Of a stretch of 64,000 bases of DNA, positions 9,008-17,931 are shown in pieces. Positions within the stretch are counted from its first letter, which is position 1, and each line of letters opens with the position of its first letter. Source of the stretch: CAYPJE01 sp964410945 (GTDB lineage: Bacteria; Fidelibacterota; Marinisomatia; Marinisomatales; TCS56). The translations under genes were made by a program, and so were the position numbers. The notes below the pieces were generated by a model. That model was given only the letters and a program-made list of their open reading frames with translations, was not told the origin of the DNA and searched no databases. Location: positions 1 through 64,000 of the forward strand of contig CAYPJE010000003.1 of the NCBI GenBank assembly GCA_964410945.1, given 5' to 3'.

Positions 9008-10234
9008 TCAGTCAGAGGGTACGCGAAAGAAGTCTGGCCGTATCCAGGCCGTCATCAATACACCGACCATACTGAGCCAGAACAATCCGGATGTTACCCG
9101 CAGACTCACCGCCACACTGGACCATTCCGCCACCCAACCGGCAGCAAGGGTGCTCAGTATTACCAGCAGACGCGTAATTACACCCAGGATGGTCTGTGCC
9201 CGGCCCATCACTTCATTGGGAATCAATTCCATCATGATCGTCCGGCTGACAATCCGGGCCGAATTATTGTGCAGGCCCATGATCAGAAAGAGAACCATGG
9301 CCCATGCCAGCGAAGGCATATCCGGCAGGAAGAAGCAGGTCAGGCCGGAAATCATATAGGCTACCAACAGGAAATTTTTACGCCGGAATAACCCGGTGGC
9401 CCACACAGCATATACTGTAGCAATCAGGGCACCCACCCCATAGGCGCCGTCCATTAATCCGAAACCTTCGGCACCGGTATTCAAAATATCCAGTGACAGG
9501 GCAATGGTCAGCACGGCCAGGGCACCCCAGATAGCCACATCGGACAGGACCGAAATACAACCGTAAAACAAGATCATTTTGCGCTTTCCCATGTAACGCA
9601 GCCCATTGATAAAGCTCTGCCAGATCGGTTCGGTCTTGTGCAGATGGGAGGCGGGTTTGTAATTCGCTGTAGCGATCAAGGTGGCAGAAACCAGATAGGT
9701 CATTCCATCAATGGTCAGTGCGATGTGCGCTCCCCACCAGGAGACCACAAAACCACCCAGGGCTGAACCCAGCAGGGCTCCGGCCTGGTAACTGGCCGAG
9801 AGCAGTGAATTGGCCGACAGATAGTCGCGCTCCGGCACCAGTTCCTGGACAAATGCACTGGCACAGGGCCAGAATATCCCGAAAGCAATTCCTGATAGAA
9901 AACTTACGACATAAAGTTGCCATAACTGGAATTGACCGATGAAGAACAACAGGGGAATCGATAGGGTCAGAATTCCGCGATACAAGTCCAGGATCACCAG
10001 CAACCGTTTGCGGTTCATACGGTCGATGATAGTCCCGACATAGAGGGCAATCACCAGACCCGGCAGAGTTGAAATTGCCACCAGCTTGCCCAGGGCCAGT
10101 TTGGACCCGGTCATATCCAGCACAATCCAGCTGATGGCGATATAATTCAGGCCCCAGCCGATCAGGGAAATGACATTCCCAATAAAGAAACGGGCAAAAG
10201 CCTGGTTACGGAGTAAACGGAATTGCTGAAGCAT
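9008..10234 (-). CDS. MFS transporter (EntS/MFS_3-like exporter)
   Basis: The 408-residue product is a major-facilitator transporter with about 11-12 hydrophobic segments. The loop 2-3 motif reads GTIIDRMNRKRLL (about 63-75), close to the MFS consensus. N-terminal FARFFIGNVISLIGWGL is typical of the MFS_3 group that includes enterobactin and macrolide exporters. The substrate is unknown. It is a single gene with repeats on its upstream side. Confidence 0.88.
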   Translation of the reverse strand: MLQQFRLLRNQAFARFFIGNVISLIGWGLNYIAISWIVLDMTGSKLALGKLVAISTLPGLVIALYVGTIIDRMNRKRLLVILDLYRGILTLSIPLLFFIGQFQLWQLYVVSFLSGIAFGIFWPCASAFVQELVPERDYLSANSLLSASYQAGALLGSALGGFVVSWWGAHIALTIDGMTYLVSATLIATANYKPASHLHKTEPIWQSFINGLRYMGKRKMILFYGCISVLSDVAIWGALAVLTIALSLDILNTGAEGFGLMDGAYGVGALIATVYAVWATGLFRRKNFLLVAYMISGLTCFFLPDMPSLAWAMVLFLIMGLHNNSARIVSRTIMMELIPNEVMGRAQTILGVITRLLVILSTLAAGWVAEWSSVAVSLRVTSGLFWLSMVGVLMTAWIRPDFFRVPSD

Positions 10235-10539
10235 AAGGGAAATTAGCAGGAATTATTAATAGTTAATAGTATCACCATTCGATACAACTACGTTAAAGTT
10301 CATCTGCCACAGCACCTTTGGTGCGAAGGCATGGCTTCGTTGCACTTGCCAGTTCAGGGTTACAACTATATACTCTAAATAAATAGGTGCGTCATGCTGA
10401 GCCTGCCGAAGCAGGGCGGGCCAATTTCACCCTTCGACAAGCCCAAGGTGACAGATTTTAATAGGTATGTCATGGTGAGCTTGATCCATAGGAACCTCTA
10501 CGGGGTCGAAGCATTGTGCTGTCAGGTATTAGCGGGCCG
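10235..10539. repeat. Intergenic region with REP-like palindromic repeats
   Basis: No gene is visible. An imperfect inverted repeat has arms at 10391-10411 (GTCATGCTGAGCCTGCCGAA...) and 10432-10452 (CTTCGACAAGCCCAAGGTGA...). The same family occurs in a better copy at 58245-58311. A second, more decayed fragment (GTCATGGTGAGCTTG ... GGTCGAAGCA) follows at about 10469-10515. Such elements are dispersed, palindromic and non-coding. Confidence 0.75.
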
Positions 10540-11604
10540 TTAACGCCGTTTATCGCCTTTCAACACTCCCTTGACCATTTTCCCGAATTCCTTATCCCGG
10601 TTGCGCTTTTCCAGGTAGGAGCGTTCGTAGTGGGCCGACTCACGCTCCAGCTTCCGGTAATTATCCAAGCGCTGCTGTGTTAATTGTCCGCTGGCAATGG
10701 CCGCCAGTACGGCACAACCCTGTTCATGCTGGTGGGTACAGTCCCGAAAACGGCATTCATCCGCAAATTCAAAAATATCAGCATATGTGGCGGAAATACC
10801 CTCCCCGGCGCCGAAATTCCCCAGTTCCCGCATCCCTGGTGTATCGATAATCAAGGCACCCTCAGGCAAGCGGATCAACTGGCGGTTAGTAGTAGTGTGA
10901 CGCCCGCGACCATCGCTGGTGCGCACCGCAGCCGTTATAAAATCTTCCGTGCCCAGCAAACGGTTTAACAGGGTGGTTTTGCCAACTCCCGATGAACCAA
11001 TCATACAGACTGTTTGGCTGGAATTCAAATATTGCCGGATCTTTTCAAATCCGGTCCCGTCCTGGTTACTCAAAGCAATAACCGGTAAATCAGGCTCATT
11101 GGCATTAACCTGTCTGATCAAATCATCGATTGATTCCCCGGACAAGAGATCGCTTTTACTTAAAATTAAAACCGGTTGAATACGAGTCGCGCGTACCATA
11201 ACCAGGTAACGCTCCAGACGATTGATACTGAAATCGCTCTCTGCCGCCTGAATGATGAAGGCAAAATCCAGGTTAGCGGCAATGGCCTGGTATTCAACCT
11301 GCTTGCCGGCGGTTTTTCGTTTCAGTAATGACTGCCGGGGGACCAGATCATGAATTACCGCAAAATCACTATCATCTATGAATTGGACATAGACCCAGTC
11401 ACCGACCGCCGGGTAATCCAGGCTTGATTCTATTCCATACTGCAGCCGACCAGTCAACTCAGCTTTAAGCTCCCGTTCGCCATCACTTATCCGGTACTGT
11501 TCACGATGGACCGCTATTACACGGGCAATCTCAAACTGGTTAAGTTTGTCCTGATCGAGAGTTGATTCAATTTCAGAACTGAATCCAATATTCTTTAATT
11601 TCAT
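10540..11604 (-). CDS. rsgA: Ribosome small-subunit GTPase RsgA
   Basis: This is a circularly permuted GTPase that helps mature the 30S subunit. The order is OB-fold, then G4 (LSKSDLL), then Walker A GSSGVGKTTL, G2 and DTPG (G3). A C-terminal zinc-binding segment follows with Cys-Cys-His-Cys spacing (ECRFRDCTHQHEQGC). The frame is open to 11691, but the extra 5' stretch overlaps the terminator of the upstream gene, so I place the start at the ATG at 11604 (or 11610), giving about 354 residues, the usual family length. A YjeQ-type basic tail ends the protein. Confidence 0.92.
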   Translation of the reverse strand: MKLKNIGFSSEIESTLDQDKLNQFEIARVIAVHREQYRISDGERELKAELTGRLQYGIESSLDYPAVGDWVYVQFIDDSDFAVIHDLVPRQSLLKRKTAGKQVEYQAIAANLDFAFIIQAAESDFSINRLERYLVMVRATRIQPVLILSKSDLLSGESIDDLIRQVNANEPDLPVIALSNQDGTGFEKIRQYLNSSQTVCMIGSSGVGKTTLLNRLLGTEDFITAAVRTSDGRGRHTTTNRQLIRLPEGALIIDTPGMRELGNFGAGEGISATYADIFEFADECRFRDCTHQHEQGCAVLAAIASGQLTQQRLDNYRKLERESAHYERSYLEKRNRDKEFGKMVKGVLKGDKRR

Positions 11605-11658
11605 AAACATGACTGATAAATAATTATATAAGGCAGCGAAGTTAGAATGGTGGGCAAT

Positions 11659-11686
11659 AAAAAAAAAGGCCGGACGAGACCGGCCT
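11659..11686 (-). terminator. Rho-independent terminator
   Basis: On the minus strand a perfect GC-rich hairpin (AGGCCGG, 6-nt loop, CCGGCCT; stems 11667-11673 and 11680-11686) is followed by a run of nine T. It ends the transcript of the small gene at 11708-12100 and lies inside the over-extended reading frame of rsgA, supporting the later rsgA start. Confidence 0.85.
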
Positions 11687-11707
11687 ATCATGCTGACGGT
11701 TATATAT

Positions 11708-12100
11708 TTAACGGCTACTTTTAAGTTTTACGGGTTTATAAGAAATCTTTTCCGGTTTTGCAGAACCAGAGATACGATCAAGTTTGAATAAGGCGTTTTT
11801 CAGCCTGCCGGTATCATTGGATTGGGAACAACACTTCTGTAGAATTCGTCTGGTCTCATCAATATTGAAATCAGGGGTATTTTTTACCAGAATCGGCATA
11901 CCGTATTCATCGTTGATACTGGCATTAATCTGCTCGATTTGACCATCAAAGCTGTCAGCAATCGTCTGGCTGTCAAGCCGGTATCCATCCTTATCCACAT
12001 TCAACTGGATCGATGATAATAATAAAAAAATGGCGGTTACTGTTACCGGCAGTAACAGATAACTCAGTCTGGTAATAATGTTACTGATAAAATTCAACAT
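11708..12100 (-). CDS. Hypothetical small protein with N-terminal membrane segment
   Basis: The 130-residue product has one hydrophobic segment (about residues 12-30) followed by a polar domain with paired cysteines (KCCSQ, about 89-90) and a basic C-terminus. I do not recognise a family. The strong terminator right after it and the ATG with an untranslated upstream region support a real gene. It is probably an inner-membrane-anchored periplasmic protein. Confidence 0.6.
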   Translation of the reverse strand: MLNFISNIITRLSYLLLPVTVTAIFLLLSSIQLNVDKDGYRLDSQTIADSFDGQIEQINASINDEYGMPILVKNTPDFNIDETRRILQKCCSQSNDTGRLKNALFKLDRISGSAKPEKISYKPVKLKSSR

Positions 12101-12234
12101 AGCGTTGATTCACTTTCTCCCGCTCTCCTGGTTGGTAAAAAATCGGTCTTGACCGTCACTATCCTCAACCAATATTAAGGCCTAAATATTTCAGATAAAA
12201 GGATTATTTGAGAATGAATCTCATTTATTATAAA

Positions 12235-13773
12235 TCAGTGTCGATGGAGATCCTTGTGCATTATCTTCCTGGTTTCGTATAATCGATCGTCGGCAGGTAG
12301 ATCGATCAATTTCTGGTTGATGAATTCATCATTTTCACCATCAAGTAATTCGGCCATATAATCTATTATACTGGCAGGGAAAATACCTTCCCGCTCATAT
12401 AATTCACGTTTTGTTTCTATCACCCGGGATGATCCGACACAGCTATGGGGCAGCTGGGGTAGATTTTTCAACAGATCTCTATTCTGAAATATATTACCGC
12501 TGACTTCCAGCTTTCGGGCCAGCTCAACCGCTTCAGGATTCGTCAATCCCCACTCGACAGCCATCGTTATCCCCGCCAGCAGCAAGTGGACGATGGCACT
12601 TCCATCGGGACTGCGCAATTCAACCGTCTGCCGGCTCCGGTGCCGCTGGTATTCTTCGCTGTCCTGTGGATTCAAGGTAGATCCCAGTATATCTACATGA
12701 CTCCATCCCAGGGGTACCCTGATCATAGCACTGCGATTCCGGTCGCTCCAGCAGATATTTGTTGGGGCTTCCTGATTTGGGACCAGCCGCAGGTAAGCCG
12801 ATGATGTTGTGTTACCAAAAGCTGTCAACGAATCGGCATAATGGCACATACCGCCAATAGCCTTAATGGCTGTATCAGACAGCTTACCATCCGGAGCAGT
12901 CATTATATTATCACCATTTTTGCTTACTGCCGTATGGATATGGAAACCGTTCCCGGCCACACCCTCCTCCAGTTTCGGTGCAAAGGTGGCCACACAATCA
13001 TATTTATAAGCGATATTCCTTATCAGCCAGCGGGCCAGGGCCAGATGATCACCGGCATCGACTACCGGGGTCAACTGAAACTCGATCTCAATCTGCTCGG
13101 CCTGCTTGCCTCTGATCTCATCCAGGTTGCTGCGCACACTCTCTACATATCCCACTTCACTGTGGGCATATTTTACCGCACCGGTTATCTGGGTGATATG
13201 ACGGACCATTTCATCCAGAATCTGGCCGCTTTTAACATAGGGCGAGGCCGCATGGTAGCCCTGTTGCTTGGCTGAGACAAAAATATTGGAGCGGGGATTC
13301 TGAATCAGGAAAAATTCCAACTCACCGAGAGCGTTTAATTCGCAACCGGTATTCTTTGTGAAAAGATCACTGGAACGCTGGAGGATATTATCCAGTGCGA
13401 AGGGAGCCAACTCGCCTTCATGGGTCATGAAACGACAGATAAAATCGAGGCTGGTTGAATCGAACGGATTCAGGAAGGCGGTCTTGTAGATCGGTACAAC
13501 ATACAGATCCGACAGTGATGCATCTACCAGGCCCTTGAACAGCGAGGAACCATCCACGCGTTCACCTTCGGCCAGAATCCGGTCAGCCTGGCGCTGATTG
13601 GCGATTGGGAGCTTCAGTTCTTTCAGCTTGCTGTCCAGAGCGGTATAATGAAAGGTGATTTTTTCAATTCTCTTTTCAGCGATAACCTTTAGCAGATCGG
13701 CCCGGGTAAAAGCATCCCGATCCTTGTCAACAATAAGTGAAACTGGATTTGCCAGGGCATAATCGTGATTCAT
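12235..13773 (-). CDS. glnA: Glutamine synthetase family protein
   Basis: The 512-residue product carries the glutamine-synthetase catalytic core. Features are EIEFQLTP (metal site), NGFHIHTAVSKNG (the conserved GxHxH strand), NRSAMIRVP and ELRSPDGSA near the C-terminal active-site strand. It would ligate ammonia to glutamate with ATP, although homologues acting on other gamma-glutamyl acceptors exist. A TTG at 13797 extends the frame, but the ATG at 13773 has GGGGAG just upstream and is the better start. It sits directly after the rnf operon and rseC-like gene on the same strand, and may be co-transcribed with them. No adenylylation-site claim is made. Confidence 0.87.
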   Translation of the reverse strand: MNHDYALANPVSLIVDKDRDAFTRADLLKVIAEKRIEKITFHYTALDSKLKELKLPIANQRQADRILAEGERVDGSSLFKGLVDASLSDLYVVPIYKTAFLNPFDSTSLDFICRFMTHEGELAPFALDNILQRSSDLFTKNTGCELNALGELEFFLIQNPRSNIFVSAKQQGYHAASPYVKSGQILDEMVRHITQITGAVKYAHSEVGYVESVRSNLDEIRGKQAEQIEIEFQLTPVVDAGDHLALARWLIRNIAYKYDCVATFAPKLEEGVAGNGFHIHTAVSKNGDNIMTAPDGKLSDTAIKAIGGMCHYADSLTAFGNTTSSAYLRLVPNQEAPTNICWSDRNRSAMIRVPLGWSHVDILGSTLNPQDSEEYQRHRSRQTVELRSPDGSAIVHLLLAGITMAVEWGLTNPEAVELARKLEVSGNIFQNRDLLKNLPQLPHSCVGSSRVIETKRELYEREGIFPASIIDYMAELLDGENDEFINQKLIDLPADDRLYETRKIMHKDLHRH

Positions 13774-13793
13774 ATGCTCCCCTTTCTTGAAGG

Positions 13794-14225
13794 TCAATTA
13801 ACTAAACGCGTAGCAATCAGCAATTGGGCGGGGCGTCTTGCCAGCCGGCGTACCCCCAACCAGGAAAGACCGGCGCCGACTGCCAGGCCGATCAATCCAC
13901 TCAGGAACAGGATCAATTCATTATTTTCTGAATCGGACAGCACGTAACTGATTCCGATACCGCACAGGAATCCCAGCAACGGAATACCATACTGGAAGGC
14001 CGACATTTTCAACAGCAGGTTACCTTCCTCCGCCACCTCAACCTTATCGCCCACCTGGGCATCGATGGCATTATAAGCTACTATGGTGCGTGAATTTTCA
14101 CCACCGGGTGAACAGAGAATCCGGGCACCACAGGATTCACAGGCTTCACCGGCCTCGACTTTGATCCGGATGTTGGCACCCTCCCGGGCTACCACCACCC
14201 CCCGATCAATGATAACGTCAGTCAA
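13794..14225 (-). CDS. rseC: RseC/MucC-like protein
   Basis: This 143-residue membrane protein has an N-terminal cytosolic domain with clustered cysteines (CESCGARILC, about 29-38) and two hydrophobic segments (about 78-94 and 100-125). RseC belongs to the SoxR-reducing or sigma-E-modulating family, and in several phyla it is encoded next to rnf genes, as here: its ATG directly abuts the rnfB stop. A link to Rnf redox state is plausible but inferred. Confidence 0.85.
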   Translation of the reverse strand: MTDVIIDRGVVVAREGANIRIKVEAGEACESCGARILCSPGGENSRTIVAYNAIDAQVGDKVEVAEEGNLLLKMSAFQYGIPLLGFLCGIGISYVLSDSENNELILFLSGLIGLAVGAGLSWLGVRRLARRPAQLLIATRLVN

Positions 14226-15062
14226 TTAAGCTGCCGCCTCCTCTGATTCAAATTCTTCATGACCATAGGTCACGAAAGCACCCGGGGCGCATTTCTCGGT
14301 CGGTATAATGGGAACCCGTCCATATTTATCATAGTCGATTTTTGCCAAATTATTCTCAATGACAATCTCGCCATCTTCCACGGCCCGGACACAGATTCCG
14401 CAACCGATACAGGCCTTGATACAGGTCTGGCGGGCTTCCTTGGGAGCATCGGTATTGTTGCACATAATGAACAACTTATGGCTCTCGGGATGCATTTCAA
14501 TGACATTCCGCGGACAGACTTCGGCACAGTTACCACAACCGGTGCATTTGTCCTCAATGACCACCGGAAGGTGATTTTCATTCATATACATGGCATCGAA
14601 CGGGCAGGCTTCCACACATTCGCCATAACCGATGCAGCCATGTTCACATAAACGGTCACCGCCACCTAACAGATGAGCAGCCGTGCAAGACATAATTCCG
14701 TCGTAGGTGCCTTTTTTGGCGGTTTCATAATCACCGCCCCGGCAAATTACCCGGGCAATCATTTTTTCACCGGTTTCGGCATCGACACCCATAATCAAGG
14801 CGATCGCTTCGGCACCATCAGCGGTATTAACCGGACAACCGGTTATTTTGGCTTTGCCATTGACAACATTTTCGGCAAAACTGGCGCAGCCGGGATAACC
14901 ACAACCACCACAATTAGCGCCTGGTAATTCTTCCATTACCTGTCCAATTCGGGGATCTTCCTCTACATATAATTTTTTATTAGCAATTGCCAGCCCGGTA
15001 GAGAACAGCAGTCCCAACCCCCCCATGCTGGCCATCGAAATCATAATTGCATTAATATCCAT
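14226..15062 (-). CDS. rnfB: Rnf complex subunit B (ferredoxin-type electron input)
   Basis: The 278-residue product has an N-terminal membrane anchor (about 5-27), then the Fe-S domain CGGCGYPGC...GCPV of the Fes family, followed by ferredoxin-type clusters (CIGYGECVEACPF, CTGCGNCAEVCPR, CIKACIGCGICVRAV). RnfB accepts electrons from reduced ferredoxin and feeds the membrane part of the ion-pumping complex. It is the last gene of the rnfCDGEAB run. One cysteine position of the last cluster (CVRAVED) lacks the usual fourth CP, so that cluster may be ligated differently. Confidence 0.95.
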   Translation of the reverse strand: MDINAIMISMASMGGLGLLFSTGLAIANKKLYVEEDPRIGQVMEELPGANCGGCGYPGCASFAENVVNGKAKITGCPVNTADGAEAIALIMGVDAETGEKMIARVICRGGDYETAKKGTYDGIMSCTAAHLLGGGDRLCEHGCIGYGECVEACPFDAMYMNENHLPVVIEDKCTGCGNCAEVCPRNVIEMHPESHKLFIMCNNTDAPKEARQTCIKACIGCGICVRAVEDGEIVIENNLAKIDYDKYGRVPIIPTEKCAPGAFVTYGHEEFESEEAAA

Positions 15063-15086
15063 ATTAATCTCTATTGTTCGGGGTTA

Positions 15087-15659
15087 TTAAATCAATCCGG
15101 CAAAGCCCATGAAAGCCAATGCCAGGCTACCAGCTATGATCATTGTAATACCGGCGCCCTGGAAAATTTTCGGAACATTGGCCAGTTCCAGCTCTTCACG
15201 GATGCCCGCCATTAAAACCATAGCCAGGGTGAATCCCAATCCGGCACCGAGAGCATAGATAATTCCTTCTACAAAGGAATATTCCTTGGCTACGGCGAAC
15301 AGGGCCAGTCCCATGATGGCACAGTTGGTAGTAATCAACGGCAGATATATACCTAACGCTTTGTACAGCGGCTGGCTGACCTTCTTGATAAACATTTCCA
15401 CCAGCTGAACCAACGATGCAATCACCAGGATGAAAGAAACAGTCTGAAGAATACTCAGCCCAAACTGCACCAGGATATATTTGTTAATCAGAAAGGTGAC
15501 TGCGGCTGTCAGGGTCATGACAAAAGTCACCGCCATTCCCATACTGATGGCTGAATCAACTTTTTTGGAAACACCAACGAACGGGCAGATTCCCAGGAAC
15601 TGGGACAGAACGAAATTATTGACGATAGCTGCTGAGATGAACAAGGTCAGTAAACTCAT
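15087..15659 (-). CDS. rnfA: Rnf complex subunit A
   Basis: The 190-residue integral membrane protein has six hydrophobic segments and the family motif LGICPFVGVSKK early in the sequence, plus TTNCAIMGLALF in the middle. RnfA and RnfE are paired half-membrane subunits that hold an intramembrane Fe-S cluster between their conserved cysteines (family knowledge). The gene overlaps rnfE by 4 bases, indicating translational coupling. Confidence 0.96.
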   Translation of the reverse strand: MSLLTLFISAAIVNNFVLSQFLGICPFVGVSKKVDSAISMGMAVTFVMTLTAAVTFLINKYILVQFGLSILQTVSFILVIASLVQLVEMFIKKVSQPLYKALGIYLPLITTNCAIMGLALFAVAKEYSFVEGIIYALGAGLGFTLAMVLMAGIREELELANVPKIFQGAGITMIIAGSLALAFMGFAGLI

Positions 15660-16267
15660 GCCTTGGCCCTCCTGTCGTTATACCAGTTGGAAAGTCCAAT
15701 CAATAGACCCAGAGTGAGAAATGCTCCCGGTGGCAGGATCATCACCAGCCAGGTATTGAAGGCCTCTGGCATGATAGCGATGCCGAAGATCGCTCCTTCA
15801 CCCAGCAATTCGCGAATGGCGCCCAACAGTGTCAGCACCCAGGTAAATCCGACCCCCATGCCGATTCCATCCAGGATTGAGCGGCCCACATTGTTCTTGG
15901 ATGAGAAAGCTTCCTGTCGCCCCAGGATCAGGCAGTTGACCACAATCAGCGGAATGAAAGCACCCAGGGCCTTGCTGATATCAGGTGTATAGGCCGCCAG
16001 AAATTTATCAACCAGGGTTACAAAAGTGGCGATCACGATAATATACGAGGCAATCCGCACCTGGGCCGGAATTATACTTCTGATCAGTGAAATCAGGATA
16101 CTGGAACTGAGCAGCACGAAGGTTGTTGCCAGTCCCATGGCCAGACCATTGACAGCAGCATTGGTCACCGCCAGGGTGGGACACAACCCCAGCAGCTGAA
16201 TCAGGACCGGGTTTTCGGCCCAGATTCCTTTCAATACTTCGATACTTAATGAATTCTTCTTAGCCAT
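15656..16267 (-). CDS. rnfE: Rnf complex subunit E
   Basis: This 203-residue homologue of RnfA shows GLCPTLAVTNAAVNGLAMG near the N-terminus and VVNCLILGRQEAF in the middle, the equivalents of the RnfA Cys motifs. It has six membrane segments. It overlaps rnfA by 4 bases and rnfG by 1 base, so all three are translated from one message. Confidence 0.96.
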   Translation of the reverse strand: MAKKNSLSIEVLKGIWAENPVLIQLLGLCPTLAVTNAAVNGLAMGLATTFVLLSSSILISLIRSIIPAQVRIASYIIVIATFVTLVDKFLAAYTPDISKALGAFIPLIVVNCLILGRQEAFSSKNNVGRSILDGIGMGVGFTWVLTLLGAIRELLGEGAIFGIAIMPEAFNTWLVMILPPGAFLTLGLLIGLSNWYNDRRAKA

Positions 16268-16845
16268 TATTTACCTGCCATTTCAGGATTGTATAATTCT
16301 CTGACTCGTTCGACCTGGCCGCTGATTATATCAACTACCGCTTTGGATGAAATCGTGGCACCGGAGATGGCCTGGATTCCACGGGTGGGATCGGCCGGTT
16401 TGACATTCTTGACGACTTCCGGTTTCCGATCATCCATTATCAGACCGATAAACTGATTCTTAAACCAACTGTCTTCAATTTTATTCCCCAGTCCCGGTGT
16501 TTCGGTCTGTTCGAGAATCTCAATTCCGGTCAGGCTGGTGAAATTAGGATTCATACCAACCATGACAGTCAAATCCGGTGAAAAACCGTTCCCTTTGGCT
16601 TTAAAGGCAATCCCGACGGAGTTGTTGACGGAATCCTTCCCTACATACAGAGTAATATCCTCGCCAACCAAAACTTCATCATAGTGGTCATATTCCGGCA
16701 GTACCATTGAAATGGCCTGCTTCAGCACTTTCAGACGATTGGCTTCAATCAGTGGGGCTGTTACCCCATCCCACATGGACAGGACACTCCCTGAGAGGGC
16801 AGCCACAACTGTCAGTACAATAATCATTTTTGTGGAGGTATTCAT
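16267..16845 (-). CDS. rnfG: Rnf complex subunit G (covalent FMN protein)
   Basis: The 192-residue product has an N-terminal membrane anchor (about 6-24) and a periplasmic FMN-binding domain. The covalent flavin site SGATISSKAV near residue 165 contains the Thr that bonds FMN. The ETPGLGNKI motif (about 114-122) is also characteristic. It transfers electrons from RnfD toward the membrane cluster of RnfA/E. Confidence 0.95.
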   Translation of the reverse strand: MNTSTKMIIVLTVVAALSGSVLSMWDGVTAPLIEANRLKVLKQAISMVLPEYDHYDEVLVGEDITLYVGKDSVNNSVGIAFKAKGNGFSPDLTVMVGMNPNFTSLTGIEILEQTETPGLGNKIEDSWFKNQFIGLIMDDRKPEVVKNVKPADPTRGIQAISGATISSKAVVDIISGQVERVRELYNPEMAGK

Positions 16846-17921
16846 GCGCGTGGCTCCCCAAAATATTTAGGTCTGGTATAGCGGTTAATCAAGGGAGTCA
16901 CCGCATTCATCAACAGGATGGAATACATGACGCCTTCCGGCAGGCCGCCGAATAACCTGATCACAACCAGGAGAATTCCGGCTCCGATACCGAAGATCCA
17001 GGATCCTTTGGGTGTAATCGGTGAAGTAACCATATCGGTGGCCATGAAAAAGGCCCCCAGCATCAAGCCACCACTGAGCAGGTGGAAGACGGGATCGGGA
17101 TATTCGGCCGGATTGATCAGCCAGAAAATACCGCCCAGGACAAAAACCGAACCCAGGTAACTGACCGGAATCCGCCAGTCAGCATATTTCTTGATAATTA
17201 AGAACAGACCTCCCGCCATGATCACCACGGCGGATGTTTCCCCCAGACACCCGCCGGTGTTACCGTACAGGAGGTCTGGTAATGCTGTCGTTAACTTTTC
17301 AAATTTAAAGCCCCCCAGCGGAGTGGCTGTCGAAACCGCATCCACGGTTCGGGGATTGGTCCAGGTGGTGATCGCCACCGGAAAACTGGCCTGCAGAAAG
17401 GCTCGTCCCAGCAGAGCGGGATTGAAAATATTGTAGCCCAGCCCTCCGAAAATATGTTTGCCGACCGCAATGGCAAAGATTGAGCCTAGCGCACCACTGG
17501 TCAGATTGAATGACGGCGGCAAGGTCAACGCCAGCAGCAGGCCGGTGATGGCAGCACTGCCATCTTTGATGGTCAGAGCCTCACCTTTCAGGTAATTCAT
17601 AACCGCTTCGGTTGCTAATGCTGCCGCAATACAGGTTGCCATCATGGTGATCGCCGGCCAGCCGAAATAATAGACTGCCATCACCGCCGCCGGAACCAGC
17701 GCGACCACAACCGTCCACATAATACGGGTTACACTGTCGGCCGTCCCCAGATGGGGGCTGGACGACAGGATCAGATTATGTTCCGGTTTATACAGCTTGG
17801 CCCGGGGATCTTTTTTAGGTTTAATCTTCTTGGGCTTAGGTGCCGGTTTGGGAGCATCTCCAGCAGGTTTATCAACGGCTGGTTTTTCAGGCTGCTCGGG
17901 TAATTTTTTCTCTTCGTCCAT
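16842..17921 (-). CDS. rnfD: Rnf complex subunit D (covalent FMN membrane subunit)
   Basis: The 359-residue product has a Pro/Lys-rich cytosolic N-terminus (about 1-50) and about ten membrane segments. The covalent FMN motif is STATPLGGFK (about 195). The N-terminal Lys/Pro extension is longer than in Vibrio NqrB/RnfD and its role is unknown. It is the NqrB homologue and part of the ion-translocating core. It overlaps rnfG by 4 bases. Confidence 0.95.
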   Translation of the reverse strand: MDEEKKLPEQPEKPAVDKPAGDAPKPAPKPKKIKPKKDPRAKLYKPEHNLILSSSPHLGTADSVTRIMWTVVVALVPAAVMAVYYFGWPAITMMATCIAAALATEAVMNYLKGEALTIKDGSAAITGLLLALTLPPSFNLTSGALGSIFAIAVGKHIFGGLGYNIFNPALLGRAFLQASFPVAITTWTNPRTVDAVSTATPLGGFKFEKLTTALPDLLYGNTGGCLGETSAVVIMAGGLFLIIKKYADWRIPVSYLGSVFVLGGIFWLINPAEYPDPVFHLLSGGLMLGAFFMATDMVTSPITPKGSWIFGIGAGILLVVIRLFGGLPEGVMYSILLMNAVTPLINRYTRPKYFGEPRA

Positions 17922-17931
17922 TGCTTCCTCT